This document shows positions 1 through 5,484 of a stretch of DNA of 15,425 bases, piece after piece. The translations under genes were made by a program, and so were the position numbers. Source of the stretch: CAILHX01 sp046155285 (GTDB lineage Bacteria; Pseudomonadota; Gammaproteobacteria; Burkholderiales; Methylophilaceae); the NCBI GenBank assembly GCA_046155285.1, contig JBJXEA010000015.1:1-15425 (forward strand). The letters run 5' to 3'. The notes under the pieces are model-generated. The model was not told where the DNA came from. It saw nothing but the letters and a program-made list of their open reading frames with translations, and did no database searches. The first letter of the stretch is position 1. Each line of letters opens with the position of its first letter.

Positions 1-61
1 AGGAGCGCCGCCCTCGGCGCGATTGAGATGTATCTTATCGCGCCGAGGGCGGCGCTCCTAC
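1..61. repeat. Pair of inverted REP-like palindromic units (BIME-like)
   Basis: Bases 1-22 and 38-59 are perfect inverted copies of each other, joined by a 15-base spacer that can itself pair (AGAT/ATCT at 26-35). Each arm is also a small hairpin: GCGCCG at 5-10 pairs with CGGCGC at 15-20 around the loop CCCT, preceded by a (GT)AGGA head. A GTAG-type head plus a GC-rich stem, repeated in inverted orientation, is the usual build of REP elements mobilised by RAYT (TnpA-REP) transposases in proteobacteria. No RAYT gene is in the window. The element lies 14 bases past the lysS stop and could protect or end that transcript, but no T-run follows it. The left unit may continue beyond the window edge. 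Confidence 0.75.
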
Positions 62-74
62 AGTGAGCAGAACA

Positions 75-1580
75 TTAGGTTTCTGGCCGCATATGCGGGA
101 ATAAAATCACGTCCCGAATACTGGGCGAATCGGTGAGCAGCATCACTAAACGGTCTATGCCGATGCCGCAACCACCGGCGGGCGGCATGCCGTATTCCAG
201 TGCGCGGATAAAGTCAGCATCGTAATACATGGCTTCAAAGTCGCCCGCTTCTTTAGCGGCTACTTGCGCCTGAAACCGTGCCGCTTGGTCTTCGGCATCG
301 TTGAGTTCAGAAAAACCATTGGCAATCTCGCGGCCAGCAATAAATAGCTCAAAACGCTCGGTGATTTCAGGGTTGGTGTCTGAGGCACGTGCCAAGGGCG
401 AGACTTCAACCGGATAGTCAATGATGTAGGTCGGCTCCCACAGTTGGGCTTCGGCGGTTTCTTCAAACAGCGCCAGTTGCAAAGCGCCCAAACCTGCATG
501 GTCAAATGGCTTGGTGCCATGTTTAAGTATTTCTGCGCGTAAAAATGCGGCATCCTCGAGCTGTGCGTTGGTGTATTGCGACGCGTATTTCTGAATCGCG
601 CCGACGATGGTTAAGCGCTGGAACGGCTTGCCGAAGTCCAGTTCGCGGCCTTGATAACTCACCAACGTGCTGCCCAGCGCAGCCATCGCGGCGGCGCGAA
701 TGCACTGTTCGGTGAAATCCATCAGCCACTGATAGTCGGTATAAGCCGCGTAAAACTCCATCATGGTGAATTCGGGGTTATGCCGCACCGATAGCCCTTC
801 GTTGCGGAAATTGCGGTTGATCTCAAACACGCGTTCAAACCCGCCCACCACCAAGCGCTTCAAATACAACTCCGGCGCGATGCGTAAAAACATTTGCATG
901 TCCAGCGCATTGTGGTGCGTGGTGAAAGGCTTGGCTGCCGCGCCGCCGGGGATGGGGTGCAGCATGGGAGTTTCCACTTCTAGGAAGTCACTTTCCAGCA
1001 TAAACCCACGTATCGCCGCGACGATTTTGCTGCGCGTCTTGAAGGTGTTGCGCGTTTCCTCGCTCATAATCAAATCCACATAACGCTGGCGATATTTGGT
1101 TTCCTGATCGCTCAAGCCGTGGAATTTTTCTGGCAAAGGACGGATAGATTTAGCGAGCAAACGTAGCTTGTCCACCTTGATAGAAAGCTCGTCGGTCTTG
1201 GTTTTGAATAGCACGCCCTCAGCACCGAGGATGTCGCCCAAATCCCACTTTTTGAAGGCGTCGTAGAGTGTTTCGCCGATGTTGTCGCGTGTGATAAATA
1301 ATTGAATACGGCTACTAGGGTCTTGCAAAGTAGCAAAACTCGCCTTGCCCATCACTCGCTTCAACATCATGCGTCCGGCGACGGCCACGCGAATGCCCTG
1401 CGGCTCCAACTCCTCGGCGTTTTTTTCGCCATGCGCGGCGTGCAACTCCGCCGCCAAATGGCTACGGCGGAAGTCGTTAGGAAAAGCTACACCTTGCTCA
1501 CGCAGTGCTTTCAGCTTCTCGCGGCGCTCTTGGATGACGTGGTTATCGTCTTGTTGAATTACTGCGTTTTGTTCAGTCAT
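75..1580 (-). CDS. lysS: Lysine--tRNA ligase (class II)
   Basis: Charges tRNA-Lys with lysine in the cytoplasm using ATP. The 501-residue product has the usual length of bacterial class II LysRS. An N-terminal OB-fold anticodon-binding domain (about residues 65-170; VAVAGRMMLKRVMGKASF) is followed by the class II catalytic core. Motif 2 is FRNEG at 258-262, followed by the conserved RHNPEFTMMEFY. Motif 3 is the GIGIDRL stretch ending in D476-R477, near the C-terminus. The ATG at 1580 gives the expected N-terminus, with a charged helix rich in E, K and R, although no good Shine-Dalgarno sequence precedes it. It lies 11 bases after the vapC-like toxin gene on the same strand and is probably co-transcribed with the genes upstream. 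In many proteobacteria lysS directly follows prfB; here two toxin-antitoxin genes intervene. Confidence 0.97.
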   Translation of the reverse strand: MTEQNAVIQQDDNHVIQERREKLKALREQGVAFPNDFRRSHLAAELHAAHGEKNAEELEPQGIRVAVAGRMMLKRVMGKASFATLQDPSSRIQLFITRDNIGETLYDAFKKWDLGDILGAEGVLFKTKTDELSIKVDKLRLLAKSIRPLPEKFHGLSDQETKYRQRYVDLIMSEETRNTFKTRSKIVAAIRGFMLESDFLEVETPMLHPIPGGAAAKPFTTHHNALDMQMFLRIAPELYLKRLVVGGFERVFEINRNFRNEGLSVRHNPEFTMMEFYAAYTDYQWLMDFTEQCIRAAAMAALGSTLVSYQGRELDFGKPFQRLTIVGAIQKYASQYTNAQLEDAAFLRAEILKHGTKPFDHAGLGALQLALFEETAEAQLWEPTYIIDYPVEVSPLARASDTNPEITERFELFIAGREIANGFSELNDAEDQAARFQAQVAAKEAGDFEAMYYDADFIRALEYGMPPAGGCGIGIDRLVMLLTDSPSIRDVILFPHMRPET

Positions 1581-1591
1581 TGTAGGGTCAG

Positions 1592-2038
1592 TTAATCGTT
1601 AAAGTATTCGGTTCTAAAGTTGAGCTGTTGCGCTGCTAGCAGCATTTCTCTGTCTGCTGTGGCGAGGCGCTTAAGGTTAGCCTTTTTTGCAATCGTTAAG
1701 TGCATCGCATCCAGGCTTCTTAATGACATTGGCGTAATGCTCTCAATCAGTAATTTTGCTTCTTTGAAAACCTGCATGGAAATAGGCGTTAATTGAAACC
1801 ACTGTTCTTGCAATTGTTGCCCTAAAGTTGCTTCTGCTTGCAGGCGGTATGTTTGACTAATTGCACCGCTCCGTTCCATGCGTCTGAGCGCACAATCCAG
1901 CTCAAGCAATACAAGCTCACTCAAGATAAGCGGGCTATCCTGATTGAAAAACGCCACCACTGCTTTTGTATAGTTTTCTATTACAAGCCATTTTACCAGC
2001 ACGCTAGTATCAATATAAACTGCGTTGCTATCAGGCAT
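1592..2038 (-). CDS. PIN-domain toxin, VapC-like ribonuclease
   Basis: The 148-residue product reads as a single PIN domain, the metal-dependent RNase fold of VapC toxins, which usually cut tRNA or rRNA. The acidic residues expected of the active site are visible: D10 in YIDTSVLVKW, E41 or E46 in LSELVLLELDCAL, D110 in LRSLDAMHL and D129 in TADREM. The start ATG overlaps the antitoxin gene by 8 bases and has AGAAGAG just upstream, so the two are translationally coupled. The active site looks intact. The RNA target cannot be read from sequence. It is followed after 11 bases by lysS, so expression of this pair and of lysS may be linked. The family call is strong; the exact subfamily is not assigned. 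Confidence 0.88.
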   Translation of the reverse strand: MPDSNAVYIDTSVLVKWLVIENYTKAVVAFFNQDSPLILSELVLLELDCALRRMERSGAISQTYRLQAEATLGQQLQEQWFQLTPISMQVFKEAKLLIESITPMSLRSLDAMHLTIAKKANLKRLATADREMLLAAQQLNFRTEYFND

Positions 2039-2270
2039 TGCGCTCTTCTTGAATGTATTTATCTGTCCCTTCTTTTAGCATCGGCATTTGATCGTGCAAC
2101 CATTTCATTGAAATAGGCTTGCGTTGCGGCGGCTCAACAGGCGCTTCAAACGGCAACACCCGCGCAAACGGCTTGCCGTGGTGGGTTAACACCACCTCAC
2201 CTTCGGTGGCGAGAGTATTCACCAGCACATCGTAGCTGGCGCGAATTTGGCGAACTCCTAATGTTTTCAT
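2031..2270 (-). CDS. Phd/YefM-family antitoxin (VapB partner of the PIN toxin)
   Basis: This 79-residue protein has the layout of Phd/YefM antitoxins. The N-terminal DNA-binding part is MKTLGVRQIRASYDVLVN, followed by the characteristic strand pair GEVVLTHHGKPFARVLPF. The C-terminal tail is charged (KEGTDKYIQEERNA) and would wrap the toxin. It should neutralise the PIN toxin and repress its own promoter. The ATG at 2270 is preceded by a strong AGGAGA (bases 2276-2281 on the complementary strand) at a good distance. The antitoxin comes first and overlaps the toxin by 8 bases, the normal order for this type. A 10-base inverted repeat upstream overlaps the predicted -10 element and is the likely operator. 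Confidence 0.88.
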   Translation of the reverse strand: MKTLGVRQIRASYDVLVNTLATEGEVVLTHHGKPFARVLPFEAPVEPPQRKPISMKWLHDQMPMLKEGTDKYIQEERNA

Positions 2271-2300
2271 GGCAATCTCCTGTGTTCAATGACGAGCGAA

Positions 2301-2342
2301 TTGTGACACAATTTTTATAATGTGTCACAAACGATCTTTCAA
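2301..2342 (-). promoter_or_regulatory. Autoregulated promoter and operator of the antitoxin-toxin pair
   Basis: TTGTGACACA (2301-2310) and TGTGTCACAA (2321-2330) form a perfect inverted repeat with a 10-base AT-rich spacer. On the minus strand a -35 TTGAAA (2342-2337) and a -10 TATAAA (2319-2314) are separated by 17 bases, and the -10 lies inside the spacer of the repeat. Binding of a Phd-type antitoxin there would block RNA polymerase. The expected transcript start, near 2307, leaves a short leader before the AGGAGA and ATG at 2270. The promoter also gives lysS a possible transcription start downstream of prfB. The binding protein is inferred. Confidence 0.7.
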
Positions 2343-2352
2343 GCTGTGAGAA

Positions 2353-3457
2353 TTAAACCCCTTGCTTCAGACTTTCACTAATAAATGGGTCAAGGTCGCC
2401 GTCCAGCACGCCTTGCGTATTGCCGATTTCAACTAGGGTTCGCAAATCTTTGATGCGTGATTGATCCAGTACGTAGCTGCGAATCTGATGCCCCCAGCCG
2501 ATGTCGGTTTTGGCGTCTTCCATGGCTTGTTTTTCTTCGTTGCGTTTGCGTAGTTCCAGCGCGTACAGCTGTGCTTTCAGCATGGCAAAAGCTTCGGCGC
2601 GGTTACGGTGTTGCGAGCGGTCATTTTGGCACTGTACGACGGTGTTGGTCGGCAGGTGGGTGATACGCACGGCGGAATCGGTTTTGTTGATGTGCTGGCC
2701 GCCTGCGCCGCTGGCTCTGTAAGTGTCTATGCGTAAATCGGCGGGGTTGATGTCCACTTCGATGGAATCGTCCACTTCGGGATAGGTGAACACGCTGGCG
2801 AACGAGGTGTGGCGGCGGTTGCCGGAATCAAAGGGGGATTTCCGTACCAAACGATGCACGCCGGATTCAGTGCGTAAGTGGCCATAGGCGTAGTCGCCGC
2901 TGACCTTAAGGCTGGCGCTTTTGATGCCCGCCACATCGCCGTCGGATTGTTCCAGCACTTCGACCTGGAAACCTTTGCGTTCGCAATATCTTAGATACAT
3001 ACGCAGCAACATCGAAGCCCAGTCTTGCGCCTCGGTCCCGCCAGAGCCAGATTGGATGTCCACAAAGCAGGCATTGGCATCCATTTCGTGCGAGAACATG
3101 CGGCGGAATTCGAGCTGCGCGATTTCTGTTTCCAGCGCGGCAGCATCGGTTTCAATGGCGATGAGCGTGTCGTCGTCATTTTCTTCATGCGCCATGTCGA
3201 ATAGCTCCTGTGCGTCTTTCAAGCCATTCGCCACGTTTTGCAGGGTGACCACCACGGCTTCCAGCGATTTCTTTTCGCGGCCTAGATTCTGCGCTTTTTC
3301 GGCGTCGTTCCAGATGGCGGGGTCTTCCGCCAGTTGATTGACTTCGGTCAGGCGTTCCTGCTTGCTATCGAAGTCAAAGATGCCTCCGTAAATCGGCACT
3401 GCGAGTTTGCATATCCTGCAAATGGTTGGAGATGGCGTTGAGGCGTTCGGCTTCCAT
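2353..3457 (-). CDS. prfB: Peptide chain release factor 2, expressed by programmed +1 frameshift
   Basis: Releases finished proteins at UGA and UAA stop codons. The reading frame is interrupted: translation from ATG 3457 runs 27 codons (MEAERLNAISNHLQDMQ...RRHL) to an in-frame TGA at 3376-3374. A +1 shift on CTT then gives ...HL-DFDSKQERLTEV, for a total of about 367 residues (E. coli RF2 has 365). The UGA-specificity motif SPF is at 207-209 and the catalytic GGQ at 252-254. Position 248, equivalent to E. coli 246, is alanine, as in most bacteria rather than the threonine of E. coli K-12. The ATG at 3399 in the second frame is not the true start, since it would drop the conserved N-terminus. 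Sites overlapping the murU stop may give it its own promoter. Confidence 0.96.
3373..3387 (-). promoter_or_regulatory. prfB programmed +1 frameshift site
   Basis: Read on the minus strand, GGAGG (3387-3383), three bases (CAT), then CTTTGAC (3379-3373). This matches the known RF2 autoregulatory element: an internal Shine-Dalgarno-like sequence three bases before the CUU codon and a UGA stop followed by C. When RF2 is scarce the ribosome slips from CUU to UUU and reads GAC as aspartate; when RF2 is plentiful it terminates. The spacing is the same as in E. coli. Confidence 0.95.
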
Positions 3458-3493
3458 AAGGCTTCAAGATTCTGTCAGTTTTGTGAGGGTGGA

Positions 3494-3502
3494 ATTATAG
3501 CA
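3494..3502 (-). promoter_or_regulatory. Candidate extended -10 promoter for prfB
   Basis: On the minus strand the sequence is TGCTATAAT, a perfect TG-N-TATAAT extended -10 element. It spans the murU stop codon (TAA at 3497-3495). No good -35 hexamer is seen at 16-18 bases, which extended -10 promoters can tolerate. A start near 3487 would leave a leader of about 30 bases before the prfB ATG at 3457. Only the sequence match supports it. Confidence 0.5.
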
Positions 3503-4172
3503 GTGCAGCGCTCAGCAAGGCGCTATCCAATGCCGCCAATCGCTCTGGCGTACCAATATCCATCCAGCGGCCTGGATAATGTTCTCCGCTGACTTGGTGT
3601 GTAGCCATTGCCAGCCTTAACAAAGGCGCGAGTTTGGCTTTGCTGCCGCGTTTCACGCTGGCAAATAATTGCGGGTGATACACGCCTATGCCGCTGAAAG
3701 TCAGTTTTGCGTAGCCTTCATCCGTCACCGTTGTGCCTTGTAGCGCAAAGTCGCCAGTCGTATTGTGTTCGGGGTTATTTACCAGAACTAACCACGCCAG
3801 TAAGCCCGTGGTTAAGGGTTGGATGCTTGCAAGATCATAGTCGCAAAAGATGTCGCCATTGACCACCAAAAATGGCTGTTCGCCTAGCAATGGCAGGGCG
3901 TTGGCAATGCCGCCTGCGGTTTCTAGTGCTTCTTGTTCCGGTGAATACTGAATCTTCACGCCAAACTGACTACCATCGCCGAGTGCGGCTTCAATTTGAA
4001 CGCCCAAATGCGCGTGGTTGATGACGATTTCGGTGAATCCTGCTTGCGCTAACTTTTCGATATGCCACACGATGAGTGGCTTGCCACCCGCTTGCAGCAA
4101 GGGTTTAGGCGTGTGGTCGGTGAGCGGGCGCATGCGTTCGCCTCTTCCAGCGGCCAGAATCATTGCCCGCAT
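3495..4172 (-). CDS. murU: N-acetylmuramate alpha-1-phosphate uridylyltransferase
   Basis: Makes UDP-MurNAc from MurNAc-1-phosphate and UTP in the anabolic recycling route of peptidoglycan, which bypasses de novo UDP-MurNAc synthesis and its fosfomycin-sensitive step. The 225-residue product is a compact sugar-nucleotidyltransferase. The N-terminal nucleotide-binding signature is MILAAGRGERMRPLT with PKPLL after it, and D107 in VNGDIFCDYDL is the expected metal-binding aspartate. The C-terminal GRWMDIGTPERL is typical of the MurU/RmlA-like family. It follows amgK on the same strand, the arrangement known from Pseudomonas putida, and this context separates it from other small nucleotidyltransferases. 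A hairpin repeat lies between the two genes. The ATG at 4172 gives the canonical N-terminus. Confidence 0.9.
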   Translation of the reverse strand: MRAMILAAGRGERMRPLTDHTPKPLLQAGGKPLIVWHIEKLAQAGFTEIVINHAHLGVQIEAALGDGSQFGVKIQYSPEQEALETAGGIANALPLLGEQPFLVVNGDIFCDYDLASIQPLTTGLLAWLVLVNNPEHNTTGDFALQGTTVTDEGYAKLTFSGIGVYHPQLFASVKRGSKAKLAPLLRLAMATHQVSGEHYPGRWMDIGTPERLAALDSALLSAALL

Positions 4173-4198
4173 AAAAAACCTTGCGTAGCGAGACAGCG

Positions 4199-4240
4199 TC
4201 CCTCTCGCCCGCGTTGCGGGAGAGAGTTAGGAGTGAGGGA
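4199..4240. repeat. Dispersed CTCTC-type hairpin repeat between amgK and murU
   Basis: Bases 4202-4212 pair with 4216-4226 as an 11-base stem with one mismatch and a three-base GTT loop. An outer TCCCTC (4199-4204) can also pair with GAGGGA (4235-4240). The layout, with a CTCTC-CCGC stem followed by GAGAGAGTTAGGAGTGAGGGAG, resembles a widespread intergenic repeat of proteobacterial genomes, recalled from general experience rather than a search. It fills most of the 73-base gap and could stabilise or attenuate the amgK-murU transcript. No T-run follows on the minus strand, so it is not a standard terminator. Confidence 0.6.
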
Positions 4241-4245
4241 GGTTT

Positions 4246-5256
4246 TCAAAAGCTCATTCCCGTGGTCGTTTCTTTCGGTTCTAACTCATCCAACAAGCGC
4301 AGCAGTGGCCGCAATTCGTTGTAGCGCTCGCAGGTTTTGCGCAGATATTTCATCACCAGCGGCATGTCTTTCAAATAGCCATCTTTGCTATCTCGGTAGT
4401 ACAGTCGCGCAAAAATTCCTAAAACTTTGATGTGGCGTTGCGCACCCATCCACTCGAAGTCGCGGTAAAAATCTGCAAAATCCGCAGGCACGGGCAAACT
4501 GGCTTTACGTGCATCTTCCCAATACCGAATCGCCCAGTCCAATATCTGTTCTTCTTCCCAGTAGATGTAGGCATCTTTCAGCAGTGACACCAAATCATAG
4601 CTAATCGATCCGTGTACCGCGTCTTGGAAGTCCAGAATACCAGGATTCTGCCCTTGATTTTCTTGGTCGCACAACATGAGGTTGCGCGAGTGATAGTCGC
4701 GGTGAACAAACACTTGGCCTTGTGCCAGAATGTTGGCGTTGAGCGTGGCGAAGGTTCCTTGCAGCACGGCTTGTTGCGCGGGGCTTAGCGTCACATCTAA
4801 ATATTTTCCGATATACCAATCGGGAAACAGCTGCATTTCGCGCGTGAGTAAGGCTGCGTTGTAGTCTGGCAAAACGTCTTTTTTGCTGGTGAGCTGAATC
4901 TTGACTAGCGCCTTGCAGGCATCTCTATACAGCAGTGTGGCGTTATCTTGATCGAGAACAGACAAATAAGTCGTGCCACCCAAATCTGTCAGCAGCAAAA
5001 ATCCGCGTTCCAAATCTTGTGCCAATACTTTGGGCGCATTCACGCCAGCTTCGGCTAATAGCGCGGCGACATGAATAAACGGGCGACAATCCTCGTGTTC
5101 TGGCGGGGCATCCATGACAATGAGCGTTTTTCCATCACTAAAACTGGCACGGAAATAGCGGCGAAAACTGGCATCAGCGGATGCCGGAGCGAGCTGAAAA
5201 GTGTGCGCTGGATTTAGTGTTTTAAGCCAAGTTTCAATGTGTTGTAAGCGTTGCAA
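4246..5256 (-). CDS. amgK: Anomeric N-acetylmuramate/N-acetylglucosamine kinase
   Basis: Phosphorylates MurNAc (and GlcNAc) at the anomeric carbon, supplying the substrate of MurU in cell-wall recycling. The 336-residue protein is an aminoglycoside-phosphotransferase-like kinase. The N-lobe contains ASFRRYFR and LIVMDAPPE; the catalytic loop is VHRDYHSRNLM with D187; the metal-binding motif is GILDFQDA with D209. The start codon is TTG at 5256, giving MQRLQHIETWLK, with GAGGG about nine bases upstream; no ATG is available in a sensible position. The gene is divergent from lptD and followed by murU, the arrangement of the characterised Pseudomonas pathway, which supports this role over other phosphotransferases. 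Confidence 0.9.
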   Translation of the reverse strand: MQRLQHIETWLKTLNPAHTFQLAPASADASFRRYFRASFSDGKTLIVMDAPPEHEDCRPFIHVAALLAEAGVNAPKVLAQDLERGFLLLTDLGGTTYLSVLDQDNATLLYRDACKALVKIQLTSKKDVLPDYNAALLTREMQLFPDWYIGKYLDVTLSPAQQAVLQGTFATLNANILAQGQVFVHRDYHSRNLMLCDQENQGQNPGILDFQDAVHGSISYDLVSLLKDAYIYWEEEQILDWAIRYWEDARKASLPVPADFADFYRDFEWMGAQRHIKVLGIFARLYYRDSKDGYLKDMPLVMKYLRKTCERYNELRPLLRLLDELEPKETTTGMSF

Positions 5257-5484
5257 TCTTGAGAACCCTCGATATTTTAATTTAATTGGCAGTCATTTGA
5301 ATGTAGCAGATTAACTACCATTTTTAAGCCATTGCAACCATTGAATAAAATCTATAAGCAACATCGCGGTAATGGCTGAGAGCCAAGCTTGGTGCGGGGT
5401 TGCGGGGATTTTTATAGTTTGGTTTATAGTTCCTTTATGATGTCTTTGTAGGTAGAATCTGAAGCGATTTTATCACTACCAAAC
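5257..5484. promoter_or_regulatory. Divergent amgK/lptD control region with direct repeats
   Basis: This 228-base AT-rich gap must hold promoters for both directions. Toward lptD there are two -10-like hexamers, TATGAT (5436-5441) and TAGAAT (5453-5458), neither with a strong -35. Toward amgK the minus strand has TAAAAT close to the start, with TTCAAA 16 bases upstream. The nine-base sequence TTTATAGTT occurs twice, at 5411-5419 and 5423-5431, 12 bases apart, and may be a protein-binding site. I see no clear sigma-E type promoter, although lptD-surA is under sigma-E in E. coli. None of these assignments is strong. Confidence 0.4.

Noticed and set aside
1..61. Rho-independent terminator of lysS
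   Set aside because: The hairpin is strong, but no T-run follows on the minus strand within the window; the REP-like build explains it better.
2921..3337. 138-residue plus-strand frame inside prfB
   Set aside because: Antisense to conserved RF2 coding sequence, Ser-rich shadow with no domain.
3399..3457. prfB broken by a frameshift mutation (pseudogene)
   Set aside because: The break has the full programmed frameshift signature (GGAGG, CTTTGAC) and the rest of RF2 is intact with SPF and GGQ.
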